A stretch of DNA of 64,000 bases, from the NCBI RefSeq assembly GCF_030409325.1, contig NZ_JAUFPR010000008.1:62001-126000 (forward strand), given 5' to 3'. The notes beneath the pieces are model-generated. The model ran no database searches and was not told where the DNA came from. It worked only from the letters and a program-made list of their open reading frames with translations. Below, one piece after another: positions 46,704-54,987 of the stretch (position 1 is the first letter of the stretch; each line of letters opens with the position of its first letter). Both the position numbers and the translations under genes were made by a program. The DNA comes from Mucilaginibacter aquaedulcis (GTDB taxonomy: Bacteria > Bacteroidota > Bacteroidia > Sphingobacteriales > Sphingobacteriaceae).

Positions 46704-48446
46704 TTACAGGTCAAGATCAACGGGGCTTATGGGTATGCTACAGCAAAGCAATACATTACCATCTGCAGGAAGGTCGAGGGGATCGGGAGAGTAGTTAACC
46801 TGCCCATCAATCATTCCTGTTTCGCAACGATGGCAAACACCCATGCGGCACGACCATAAAACTGGTACATCACAAGCCTCTGCCGCTTCCAGTAAACTAC
46901 CAAAGCGCGGATGCCACCGAAATGATATTTTGCTTTTACTAAAGGTAACCAATGGCCCATGGCCGGTATTTTCTATTGGTGGGTGAGGAGCCTTTCCGTT
47001 TGCTCCCAGCGCTTCCGGCTGGCTGCCAAATAGCTCGAATTTAATTTTATTGTCTGCTATCCCGATAGTTTTCAACGCATCTGTAATATTATGGAGATAA
47101 GCCGATGGTCCGCAGAGGTAACACTCACTTTCTTTGGGTAGTTGCAGGGCTTGTAATTGCTGCAAATTCAGATGGCCTTTAATATCATAGTCGGTGCCGC
47201 AAAGTTCATGATCATTAGGTGAGCTGTATATCATCACCCTGTGAAATGCGGATAACCGCATTCCGATAGATCTAACCTCATCGCTAAAAGCTTCGTAAAG
47301 TTTGTTCCTGCATGAATGTATCCACCAGATAGGGCGGTTAGAATCGTGACAGGCAACTTCATGCAGGATACTTAATAATGGGGTAATGCCCACGCCTGCA
47401 CTCAGGAGTACTAACGGGGCTTTACCTTCGGCCAATGTGAAAGTGCCGCGCGGCGCACTAATCTCTAAAGTATCGCCATCATGTACGTGTTCATGCATGT
47501 ATGTACCCCCTGCGCCATTGGGTTCCAGCTTTACCGCAATGCGTAAATTGGTTGCACCCTGTGCTCCGCAAAGGGAGTACATGCGTATCAGCGGAGCACT
47601 CCCCGGTGTAGGATATATTTTAACCGCGATGTGCTGCCCCGGTAAAAAGGAAGGTATCGGGCTGCCATCGGGCGTAGCAAGTTCAAATGAGCGTACTCCT
47701 TCGCATTGTGTTTGAGTGCGTTGTACCACAAATGGCCGAAAACCGGTCCAGGCAAGTTGTACCGATGCACCGCTCAGGCCTGCATTTCCCTTCGCTACGC
47801 CTTGCAAAGCGGCGTTGAGCAAATCATGAAAAGAACCTTGCCAGGCCTTGCTAAGTGCAGGTATCTTTAAAGCCTTTTGTAATTTATCTGCCGGATGATC
47901 TTTCAAATAAAGGAGGCCGTCAATTTCGGCAACGCTCATTTTTTGATCTCCGTTTGCTATCTTTTCTATTTTATCCCCTGCGCCAACATCACCTTCCTGT
48001 ATAACGCGGAAGTAAAACCCCGGCCGTTTGTGTTTAACAAGTAAAGCAGGCATTTCCGGAACACCCGTGCTGATGCCAACGCGCCAGCAAGTAACCCGGG
48101 GCTGAGTAACCTCAAAAATAGCCGAACCGATATGGAAACGGTCGCCAATACAAACCTCGTTATCGGCCAATCCTTCTACTGTAAGATTTTCACCAAATTG
48201 CCCGTAAACAAAATCCTGGCGTTGGAGCGTATCACGCCAGTATTGGTATGATTCGGCCTGATAAACCATTACGGCACGGTGTTCGCCTCCATGACCTATA
48301 AGGTCTGCCTGGGCATCGCCGTCAAAATTGAGCTTTCTGATGCGTACACGTCCGTCAACAGGCGTTTTGTAAACGGATGTTCTCACCATCTGACCGCGCC
48401 AGGAAATTTCCTGTGGCTGGCCTACATTTACGGATATGACTTTCAT
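46704..48446 (-). CDS. MOSC / FNR-type reductase / [2Fe-2S] ferredoxin fusion
   Basis: A 580-residue three-part protein. Residues about 1-215 are a MOSC domain with its 3-alpha extension (GHGGEHRAVMVYQ, YGQFGENLTVEGL, VTCWRVG with the conserved Cys). Residues about 230-465 are an FAD/NAD(P)H reductase (RMYSLCG for flavin, LLSAGVGITPLLSI and CGPSAYL for nicotinamide). Residues about 490-580 are a plant-type ferredoxin with cysteines in SCRMGVCHRCETG and a last one in LLCCSIP. MOSC proteins handle sulfur or molybdopterin-linked N-hydroxylated compounds; here electrons can flow from NAD(P)H through the cluster in one chain. Substrate unknown. Confidence 0.9.
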   Translation of the reverse strand: MKVISVNVGQPQEISWRGQMVRTSVYKTPVDGRVRIRKLNFDGDAQADLIGHGGEHRAVMVYQAESYQYWRDTLQRQDFVYGQFGENLTVEGLADNEVCIGDRFHIGSAIFEVTQPRVTCWRVGISTGVPEMPALLVKHKRPGFYFRVIQEGDVGAGDKIEKIANGDQKMSVAEIDGLLYLKDHPADKLQKALKIPALSKAWQGSFHDLLNAALQGVAKGNAGLSGASVQLAWTGFRPFVVQRTQTQCEGVRSFELATPDGSPIPSFLPGQHIAVKIYPTPGSAPLIRMYSLCGAQGATNLRIAVKLEPNGAGGTYMHEHVHDGDTLEISAPRGTFTLAEGKAPLVLLSAGVGITPLLSILHEVACHDSNRPIWWIHSCRNKLYEAFSDEVRSIGMRLSAFHRVMIYSSPNDHELCGTDYDIKGHLNLQQLQALQLPKESECYLCGPSAYLHNITDALKTIGIADNKIKFELFGSQPEALGANGKAPHPPIENTGHGPLVTFSKSKISFRWHPRFGSLLEAAEACDVPVLWSCRMGVCHRCETGMIDGQVNYSPDPLDLPADGNVLLCCSIPISPVDLDL

Positions 48447-48671
48447 ACTGAAACGCGTTATACCTGCTCATTTAATATTGGCTGTTGATATCTTAGGCTA
48501 TTTAGAGCTTTTATGGGCTATCACCTGATAGTGTAAATATGCCAGCTTAGCTTACATACCTATATCAATTTTAAAGTAGATAAAATTACCCTTTTAATGA
48601 TGCAAGCACAAGCAATGTTTATTAAATATTAAAGCTTGTTTTTTTATTTAAACTTGTTGATTTTGTGGTTT

Positions 48672-49184
48672 TTATATAGGGGATATAGCCTCGTGTAATT
48701 CCTTGTAGTGAGTTACAAGGTCGGCCAGCGTAAATCCCCGGTTTAGGCCGCTTGGGTTAGGTAATACCCATACCCTTGCTCCGCAAAACTCCTCAACCTG
48801 AAGCCCCCACTGAATCAGTTTTTTACCAGAAAAGGCGATGTAGGCAGGCTTGCCTAAAAATGCAATGTACTTTGGCTTATAATGTGTCATTTTGAACTTG
48901 AAGGCTTCAATAGAATCGGCAAATTCATCTTTTGAAAGTTCATCTGCACGAACCGTAGCCCTTGCAACAGCAGTAGTTAAGCCATAGCCAAAATCAAGTA
49001 TGGATGCATCATTTACTGGTGCGATTTCGTGCGGAGTAAAACCTGCCTGATGCAAAACTTTCCAAAACCGGTTACTTCGTCCGGAAAAATGGTGCCCGTC
49101 CCACGCAGATTTTAAACCGGGGTTAATTCCGCAAAAAATCACCGTCAGATTTTGGGCAATAAGATCAGTTAATATCGGGGGCAT
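48672..49184 (-). CDS. mug: G/U (G/T) mismatch-specific DNA glycosylase
   Basis: A 170-residue Mug/TDG-type glycosylase that removes uracil or thymine opposite guanine in base-excision repair. Motif 1, GINPGL near residue 18, includes the catalytic Asn; HHFSGRSNRFWKVL follows; motif 2 is LPNPSGLNRG near 147. Length equals the family norm. It stands alone. The 225 bp between it and the MOSC fusion are AT-rich and hold no gene. Confidence 0.92.
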   Translation of the reverse strand: MPPILTDLIAQNLTVIFCGINPGLKSAWDGHHFSGRSNRFWKVLHQAGFTPHEIAPVNDASILDFGYGLTTAVARATVRADELSKDEFADSIEAFKFKMTHYKPKYIAFLGKPAYIAFSGKKLIQWGLQVEEFCGARVWVLPNPSGLNRGFTLADLVTHYKELHEAISPI

Positions 49185-49304
49185 TGGATTAATTTAAGAT
49201 GATCCGCGATTCCTGCAAAATTATGGCTGCCTATGTATTTGTTGAATACGAATATGGTCAAAGTTTATCCGAAAGCAGACAAATTGAAGGACGATTGTTT
49301 ACAA

Positions 49305-49338
49305 AAAGGCCTGCAAAATATTTTCCTGCAGGCCTTTA
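49305..49338. terminator. terminator-like hairpin
   Basis: AAAGGCCTGCA (49305-49315) pairs with TGCAGGCCTTT (49327-49337), with an A-run before and ATATC after. It lies between the mug promoter side and the DUF1508 gene and most likely ends the minus-strand DUF1508 transcript. Confidence 0.65.
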
Positions 49339-49404
49339 TATCTTTGATAAGCTTCATTGCACCGGTTTTAAACCATAGTGCCGTGAATAGTAAATATGAA
49401 TTGT

Positions 49405-49734
49405 TTATTCTTCTTCAACAGTGGGGGCATTCGGTGCATTCTTTTTAACCGACTCAATACCATTATCGCGGCCGGCAGTGCTTTCATACATTTCGCTTTT
49501 ACCAATAACCTGGCCGTTAGAGGCTTTGAGGTTAAAATAGTATTTGCCGTTTTTTGAGGTTTCCCTGTCGTAGCGGCCATCATCGGGGGCATTCTTTTTT
49601 ACTGATTCGATACCGTTATTCATGGCCGATGCAGAAGAATAGCCTTCGCTTGATAGAATTACCTGACCGTTTGTGGCAACGAGATTAAAATAGTGTTGAC
49701 CGTCTTTGCCTGTTTTTGTTAAAAACTTTCCCAT
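49405..49734 (-). CDS. DUF1508 (YegP-like) tandem-repeat protein
   Basis: About 109 residues made of two YegP/DUF1508 repeats, GQHYFNLVATNGQVILSSEG and GKYYFNLKASNGQVIGKSEM, each ending NGIESVKKNAP. The ATG at 49734 (MGKFLTKTGKDG) starts the first repeat directly; an upstream in-frame ATG would add only eight residues. Family members are small dimers of unknown function, often induced by stress. Single gene. Confidence 0.9.
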   Translation of the reverse strand: MGKFLTKTGKDGQHYFNLVATNGQVILSSEGYSSASAMNNGIESVKKNAPDDGRYDRETSKNGKYYFNLKASNGQVIGKSEMYESTAGRDNGIESVKKNAPNAPTVEEE

Positions 49735-49936
49735 AATTTTAATTGATTTTATAAACAAGATATATATTATTTAAAAATAATTAAAATCATCAAAATTTAT
49801 TGATAATCAGGTACATCATATCAAAAAATATTTGCAAATTTATGTAGGTTTAAAAAGTATCTAAACCCGCAACCTATTACAAACTGAATAAATTTTCTGT
49901 AACACATTTAATCAATTTTAAAACTTATTCTTTTTT

Positions 49937-50347
49937 ATGAAAAAACTATTCACATTGGCGCTTTCGTGCTTCATCTTATTAAGTGCGAGCGCATTTGCTC
50001 AAAAAACGGATTCGCTGAAGAAAAAATCTAAGGCAAAAGCAAAATCAAGTATTACCAAAGCTGATAAAAAAGCTAAAGATGCAGCTACAGATGCTTCTGC
50101 AGCTACCGAAACTGCTACAGCTAAAAAGGCAGATGACGCTAAAGATGTAGCTAAAAAGGCAACCAAAACTAAAACCGCTGCTGCAAAAACTGCTTCTGAA
50201 GGTGTAAATAAATCAGAAGATAAAGCCATAGGAAAAGATGCTAAGGGACGGACTATATATTTAGGTCCTAAAGGCGGGCAATACACTGTATCGGAAAGCG
50301 GTAAAAAGGTTTACCTGAAAACAGCTGATAAGCTTAAGGTAAATTAA
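49937..50347 (+). CDS. secreted Lys/Ala-rich protein with PBCV basic-adaptor-like tail
   Basis: A 136-residue protein: signal peptide about 1-22 (SASAFA), then about 75 residues of Lys, Ala, Asp and Thr resembling histone H1 tails (KKSKAKAKSSITKADKKAKD), then a C-terminal segment from about 100 (GRTIYLGPKGGQYTV, GKKVYLK) that resembles the small PBCV-type basic adaptor domain. The charge pattern suggests binding to polyanions in the envelope or outside the cell. Function is not known. A perfect terminator follows. Confidence 0.75.
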   Translation: MKKLFTLALSCFILLSASAFAQKTDSLKKKSKAKAKSSITKADKKAKDAATDASAATETATAKKADDAKDVAKKATKTKTAAAKTASEGVNKSEDKAIGKDAKGRTIYLGPKGGQYTVSESGKKVYLKTADKLKVN

Positions 50348-50364
50348 AATTTTCATCTTGGGTA

Positions 50365-50400
50365 AAAAGAGCCTCAGAAATTCATTTTCTGAGGCTCTTT
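50365..50400 (+). terminator. intrinsic terminator
   Basis: AAAGAGCCTCAGAAA (50365-50379) and TTTCTGAGGCTCTTT (50385-50399) form a perfect 15-bp stem with a 5-nt loop, 17 bp after the stop of the Lys/Ala-rich gene. Confidence 0.9.
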
Positions 50401-50492
50401 ACGTTTCCAGAACATTGGATATCATAGAATACTTGTGCCGCTTCGTTTTCAGCGGGGAGGTCGTTTATGCCATTATACAACTGAGGGGATTG

Positions 50493-50552
50493 GAATACAA
50501 CAAAACCCAGTTATTAAGTTGATTTTGTTGTATTCTGGCGGAGAGGGAGGGG
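50493..50552 (-). other. tRNA-Ser 3'-end fragment with adjacent inverted repeat (candidate att site)
   Basis: TGGCGGAGAGGGAGGG (50536-50551) reads on the minus strand as the acceptor end and part of the T arm of a tRNA-Ser, including CCA; the rest of a tRNA is absent. Directly beside it GAATACAACAAAA (50493-50505) and TTTTGTTGTATTC (50523-50535) form a perfect 13-bp inverted repeat. tRNA 3' ends are typical integrase targets. The following 400 bp (to 50951) hold no gene, only a small GGTCTC-TAAT-GAGACC hairpin (50611-50626). Confidence 0.45.
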
Positions 50553-50951
50553 TTTGTACTTAACAACTTTCTACCCCTATATGCTCCATATATAGTGTTT
50601 TTTTAAAACAGGTCTCTAATGAGACCCCCTCAAAAGGACTCAACTTACTCAAAATGATATGTAAATATACGGCAATTTCTTCCCTAAACCCAAGACAAGT
50701 CAGAAATATTAAAGTTCCATTCTTTTTGAAATTGTGATTTATCTACTTAGGTTAAAAAATTTAACATTTGCAGGTTGCTGGGCTTTATTGCGTGATTAAC
50801 TCTCCTTATAGATTAAATATGCAAGATAGATTCCCTTGAAAATAATTTTTTATAACGAATTATCAATCGGACATAAATGGTACATATCACTCTGATATTT
50901 ACAATGAGTTATGACTATGAGAATTTAAGCGACAAATATAATGTATAATAA

Positions 50952-51071
50952 TTACTTGACTTTGAATAGGTTGCTTCTTATAGCATACAATACCAACCCC
51001 ACACGTGTTTTAACTTGAAGTTTAATGAACAGTGATTCCCGGTGGTTGTCTACTGTTCTGGGACTAACGAA
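50952..51071 (-). pseudogene. tail of a NarL/FixJ-type response regulator
   Basis: Only the C-terminal LuxR HTH remains: SPRTVDNHRESLF then KLQVKTRVGLVLYAIRSN and a stop at 50952. About 40 codons match the end of a NarL-type regulator. Upstream the reading frame runs into the opposite-strand reductase remnant and no longer resembles the family. The 5' part, with the receiver domain, is missing. Confidence 0.7.
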
Positions 51072-51595
51072 CGGTCTTACTGACCAATAGCCGCGGGGCA
51101 GACAGTCTAAAGGATAAAGCGAAACAACTTGGTGAACTGGCTTCACCTGCTGACTTAAAGGATGTCGGGGACGCAGAAGTTTTCTTTCTAATGGTACCCT
51201 GGTCAAAAGTCCGTGTGGTATCGGGCTCGCTGCCCGACCTGAAAGGTAAAGTGCTGGTTGATGTCACCAATCACTTCCTAGACAATATGGAACTGGCGAA
51301 CCTGGAGGGTAAAGCCTCCAGTAGCATTGTAAAGGGTTACTTGCCCGGTACAAAATTGGTAAAAGCCTTAAATCACTATTTTGAAAAATGGGTAGACGCG
51401 AACCCGGAAGTAGAAAATGGCCGAAGGATGGCTTTTGTAGCCGGTGACGATCAGGATGCAAAAGCACTCGTTTCGGATCTGTTATCAGCGTTCGGCTTTC
51501 AACCCGTTGATATGGGCAACCTCGCGACGGGGAGCCTGCCACAGCAGGCTGGTGGACCACTTGCCGGCTTGAATATTGTTAGCTTTCCCGTTTGA
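51071..51595 (+). pseudogene. 5'-truncated NADPH-dependent F420-reductase-like protein
   Basis: The open frame from 51071 reads TVLLTNSRGADSL, then DVGDAEVFFLMVPWSKV and LKGKVLVDVTNHFLDNM, and ends GGPLAGLNIVSFPV. This is the F420-reductase-like Rossmann family without its first 25 or so residues, including the GxGxxG nucleotide motif. The ATG at 51191 lies well inside the domain, so a product from it would be inactive. The break is exactly where the opposite-strand LuxR tail also breaks. Confidence 0.75.
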
Positions 51596-51633
51596 TGTTA
51601 CTTTGCCAGTATAACTTCAAGTATTAATCTTAC

Positions 51634-51720
51634 TTAGAAACCATCCTTCATTTTGTCGTGCATCATTTTGTCTTGAACAGGGGCTTTAGCTGCTGCGTTT
51701 GTGTTAGCTATGGCGCTTTA
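51634..51720 (-). pseudogene. possible remnant of a small secreted protein
   Basis: The minus-strand frame ends ANTNAAAKAPVQDKMMHDKMKDGF and a stop at 51634, with a composition like the C-terminus of small periplasmic Lys/Met-rich proteins; a stop codon interrupts it upstream. No start is left. The rest of 51596-51876 holds nothing else. Low confidence. Confidence 0.25.
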
Positions 51721-51876
51721 GCTCAATGCGCCCTCCAAGCAGGCTTTCATTTATTATTTCATGTTATTTAATTTTAATATACCAACAGCTGTGAATATGA
51801 CGCTACTAAAATGGAACTCTGAAACAGGCGGCAAAAACGCCCTAAAACATGGCCAGCAACAGATTCGGACCTTTCT

Positions 51877-52170
51877 TTATTTAACCGCTAGGATGTCCAC
51901 CTTTTCAATCACCGGGTCGGCAGCCAGCAGTTCAGGCGCTTTGGCCATTAAGGCAGCAGCGATCTGTCCGCCCAAATGCGCCTGGCGGCCCTCTTCGGTC
52001 TCAAAAGTATCGAAGATGCCGAAGGTCGAAGGGCCGAGCTGCAGCGCATACCAGCTGATGGTTTGCGATTCTGCCGCTGCCAGCGGCAGCGCGCTTTTGA
52101 TGAAGTCGGCGACTTCCTGTTCTTTTCCGGGTTTGGCCTCGAGGCGGGCCAGCAGTGCAAATTTTATCAT
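51877..52170 (-). CDS. antibiotic biosynthesis monooxygenase (ABM) family protein
   Basis: A 97-residue single-domain dimeric alpha/beta barrel protein. FALLARLEAKPGKEQEVADF at the start and WYALQLGPSTFGIFDTFETEEGR in the middle are typical of ABM/quinol-monooxygenase proteins such as YgiN. They act on quinones or serve as heme- or stress-linked proteins; the substrate is open. It is followed on the other strand by a DoxX gene, a pairing common in thiol and quinone stress loci. Confidence 0.88.
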   Translation of the reverse strand: MIKFALLARLEAKPGKEQEVADFIKSALPLAAAESQTISWYALQLGPSTFGIFDTFETEEGRQAHLGGQIAAALMAKAPELLAADPVIEKVDILAVK

Positions 52171-52334
52171 GAAAGCTTGTTGTTTAATTAAATGATCAAA
52201 GATAAACTATCCGTGAATATTTTCGCATCAATTTCTATTAGATCAGTTAAGTCATACTCCCGGAAAGAATAACTAATAGTTTGCACTCCAGCATCCAGCA
52301 GGGCGAAGTATGCGTAGTTCTTATAAACACACCT

Positions 52335-52877
52335 ATGAAAAATTGGCTGCTGGTACAACAATTGATCCGCCTGGAGCGCGGTTCCATCGAATGGAAGGCC
52401 AGAAACGGCCTTAATATCCTGCGAATTTCGCTCGGTCTGGTGTTTATATGGTTCGGGGTGCTTAAATTTTTTCACGGTATCAGCCCGGCTGAAGAGATTG
52501 CCGGCCGGACCATCCTTAAACTCACTTTCGGCACTGTTAAGCCAACCGTTTCCCTACCCGTACTGGCTGTATGGGAGTGCACCATCGGTTTAGGGCTATT
52601 ATTCCGACGCTGGCTGACGCTGACCCTTGGCCTTCTTTATTTACAAATGGCGGGAACTTTTTTGCCGCTCTGGTTTTTCCCCCACGAAACGTTCAGCGCG
52701 CTTTTTATACCGACTCTGCTCGGGCAGTACATTATCAAAAACATTGTGCTTCTATCAGGAGCTATCGTTTTAGGCGCGACGGTTAGAGGCGGCAGGCTGA
52801 CTGCAAGCGCCGATACTATTTGGCCGCTGAACCTAAAGCTACTGAACTTGCGTAAGCAGGCGCCCAAAAGCGTTTGA
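52335..52877 (+). CDS. DoxX-family membrane protein
   Basis: About 180 residues with four hydrophobic segments (about 30-50, 75-95, 105-125, 135-155) and the ILRISLGLVFIWFGVLKF start of the DoxX family. DoxX-like proteins partner with redox enzymes in the membrane during oxidative stress. An earlier in-frame ATG at 52281 adds 18 residues without hydrophobic or family character, so I prefer 52335. It is divergent from the ABM gene. Confidence 0.75.
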   Translation: MKNWLLVQQLIRLERGSIEWKARNGLNILRISLGLVFIWFGVLKFFHGISPAEEIAGRTILKLTFGTVKPTVSLPVLAVWECTIGLGLLFRRWLTLTLGLLYLQMAGTFLPLWFFPHETFSALFIPTLLGQYIIKNIVLLSGAIVLGATVRGGRLTASADTIWPLNLKLLNLRKQAPKSV

Positions 52878-53000
52878 ATTCAGCCAAACAACTTTTCCGA
52901 ATTCTTGTTAATCCTAACAGACTGACCCCTGCGTACTTATCTTTAATCCGGCTTGCCAGACCCACCGATAACCATTCAGATTAAAGGTCACCAGTAAAAC

Positions 53001-53579
53001 ATGGCCAGACGCAAAATCAAACTCAGCGAAGAACTGCTGATCCGTGCAATACAGGAAAAAACCGAATTGGGTGCTAAAGCATTATATGACATGTATGCAA
53101 GCTCGCTGATGGGGGTCATCAGCAGGATTGTTCCGGACCAAATGGTGGCAGAAGATATCTTACAGGAACTGTTTCTTAAGATCTGGAACACTTTTGATAA
53201 ATATGATGCCGTAAAAGGCCGTTTATTTACTTGGGTGGTCAACCTCGCACGGAATATGGCCATCGATGCCCTCCGCAAAAAAGTTTACCGGCAGCAGGCG
53301 CTGCACGTGGACCTGGCCGAATATGGCAGCGAACTGGCGCAGGCGTCCCCGCAGTTTGACCCCACCGACTTCAAACTGGTGCGCTCGGCAGTCGTTAACC
53401 TGCCGGACAAAGAACGCCAGGTACTGGAACTGATCTATTTCAAAGGCTTTAAACATACCGAAGTGGCCGACGCCCTGCAAATGCCGCTCGGCACCGTGAA
53501 AACACGTTGCCGCGCCGCAATAAAAAAATTAAGGGAATACTACCTGTCCGACAGGCGAATAGTTGCCTGTAGCGCTTAA
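53001..53579 (+). CDS. ECF-type RNA polymerase sigma factor
   Basis: A 192-residue sigma factor: region 2 at about 20-90 (AEDILQELFLKIWNTFDKY, GRLFTWVVNLARNMAIDALR) and region 4 at about 125-180 (LPDKERQVLELIYFKGF, MPLGTVKTRCRAAIKKLREY). It lacks the C-terminal extension of the ECF42-like protein at 15618. No FecR-type or other anti-sigma gene lies next to it, which is unusual. It converges with the DUF4142 gene. Confidence 0.92.
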   Translation: MARRKIKLSEELLIRAIQEKTELGAKALYDMYASSLMGVISRIVPDQMVAEDILQELFLKIWNTFDKYDAVKGRLFTWVVNLARNMAIDALRKKVYRQQALHVDLAEYGSELAQASPQFDPTDFKLVRSAVVNLPDKERQVLELIYFKGFKHTEVADALQMPLGTVKTRCRAAIKKLREYYLSDRRIVACSA

Positions 53580-53620
53580 CTTAAACTCGGTGCCGTTGTT
53601 TCTCCGCGAAAAAACCAAAT

Positions 53621-53648
53621 AAAAAGGCGGGACCTTGTCCCGCCTTAT
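53621..53648. terminator. bidirectional terminator
   Basis: AAGGCGGGAC (53624-53633) and GTCCCGCCTT (53637-53646) form a perfect 10-bp stem with a CTT loop between the convergent sigma-factor and DUF4142 genes. Confidence 0.8.
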
Positions 53649-53674
53649 AAATGTTGAGTATTTAAATAATAATT

Positions 53675-54244
53675 TTAAGCACCCAATTCTTTTAATATCC
53701 GGCTCGTAATGGCCACATGCTCTTTAAATACCGCAAGTGACAATGTGGCCAAGTGTCTGCCCTGGTTTTCAGCTGCACCAGCCATTTTTCCTTTACTGAT
53801 GTAGTTTTGCGCGAGGTCTCGTAAAAACTCGTGGTTCTCTAATTGCGCCTTGATATAGGCTTTGTCAAATTCAGGACCTGCCGGGGTAGACTTGATCTTT
53901 TCCAATGTGGCTTTTGCTTTGGCATCCATCATCGGTACTGGTGTTCCCAGGTCTTTCAGCACGCCCGTTACCGCAATAGCTTCCCCGAGTTCAAAACCCG
54001 CAAATTCTTTCGCGTTTTTGTTGGTGGCTTTATTCACCGCGATTTGGCTAGTCGCCAGAGATAATTCGGCCGGGCCGATTACGCCCATACGAAATTCTTT
54101 TTCGTTGGCTGCCATTGGATTGTCGACAACAGTTGCTGCTTCGGCATTAAAAGATGTTAGCATACTGCCCGCTACTGTCAGGCCTGCGCTCAATGCTATA
54201 GATTTTTTTAAAAAATCTCTGCGCTCAATGGTGTTGTCTTTCAT
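53675..54244 (-). CDS. DUF4142 protein with Tat-like leader
   Basis: A 189-residue periplasmic four-helix protein of the DUF4142 family (ferritin-like helices, about 45-185). The leader has the twin-arginine pattern ERRDFLKKS followed by a hydrophobic stretch ending in NAEA, so Tat export is likely. Conserved helix segments are ATNKNAKEFAGFELGEA and KAYIKAQLENHEFLRDLAQNYI. Some members of this family bind metals, but the key residues here are few. Single gene. Confidence 0.85.
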   Translation of the reverse strand: MKDNTIERRDFLKKSIALSAGLTVAGSMLTSFNAEAATVVDNPMAANEKEFRMGVIGPAELSLATSQIAVNKATNKNAKEFAGFELGEAIAVTGVLKDLGTPVPMMDAKAKATLEKIKSTPAGPEFDKAYIKAQLENHEFLRDLAQNYISKGKMAGAAENQGRHLATLSLAVFKEHVAITSRILKELGA

Positions 54245-54308
54245 GTTGATTGTGTTTAAAATTTTAGTTTTTGATATTTTAAGGTTCTTCCTAAAGAACT
54301 AAAAGCAT

Positions 54309-54977
54309 TTACTCTTGACTGATCACCACAGCGTCACCCGGCTCTCCCGCACTGTAAAATTTAATATTGTTCTTTTCAAAATGTTCCGTGTAATTTTCAT
54401 ACCGCTGTTTTAAAAAGAAAGGTTTCGCATAGCCGTCGTGTACCGGCATCACCTCTTTCGGCTTGATCCGGTCAGCAAACCCGGCAACCGCAAGTTCGGT
54501 AGTAAAGGGCGCCATGATTGGTAGGATCAGTAGGGGAATACCCTGATATTCATTTAATTTTTCATCAAAGGAATCTACGGGATGAAGGACAAGCTGATCA
54601 ATGACATATGCCTGCATATCAGGTGCCGGACTATCCAGTAAAGGCTCATGTTTAACATTAATAACCTGCAACAGAAAATGCCCGAGCGTCATTTCACCTT
54701 CTTCGACAATTATACTTTCCAGGCCGGCTTCCTCAAGTTCCTGGGAAACCTCTGCGTTGGTATAGATGGTCGCCTGGCTCAACTCGATGATCTTGCGAAG
54801 GTTTTCGGTGTCCATATGGTCAGGGTGGTTATGGGTGATGATCACCGCGTTGATATCTACAAAGGTGTCAGGCTTGACCAAACCTTCCGCAAAGGAAAAT
54901 TTGCCGGGATCGAATAATAATTTAAAACCGTCTTTTTCAAAAAGCAAACAGGAATGGATGTATTTGGTGATTTTCAT
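54309..54977 (-). CDS. UlaG-like metallo-beta-lactamase-fold hydrolase
   Basis: About 222 residues. The metal-binding signature THNHPDHMD lies near 57-65 and further His or Asp ligands near LVLHPVDSFDE and MPVHDGYAKPF. This resembles UlaG/YycJ-like zinc hydrolases. The frame can be opened back to 55058, but those codons lie inside the response-regulator gene; the ATG at 54977 (MKITKYIHSCLLF), 10 bp after that gene's stop, is the likely start. Co-transcribed with the response regulator. Confidence 0.82.
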   Translation of the reverse strand: MKITKYIHSCLLFEKDGFKLLFDPGKFSFAEGLVKPDTFVDINAVIITHNHPDHMDTENLRKIIELSQATIYTNAEVSQELEEAGLESIIVEEGEMTLGHFLLQVINVKHEPLLDSPAPDMQAYVIDQLVLHPVDSFDEKLNEYQGIPLLILPIMAPFTTELAVAGFADRIKPKEVMPVHDGYAKPFFLKQRYENYTEHFEKNNIKFYSAGEPGDAVVISQE

Positions 54978-54987
54978 GGATTGCGTA

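Noticed and set aside
49999..50286. 95-codon ORF antisense to the Lys/Ala-rich gene
   Set aside because: An Ala/Ser/Phe-rich mirror of the repetitive Lys/Ala coding strand.
50952..51206. 84-codon ORF taken as a complete gene
   Set aside because: Only the last 40 codons resemble a LuxR HTH; the rest is antisense to the reductase remnant.
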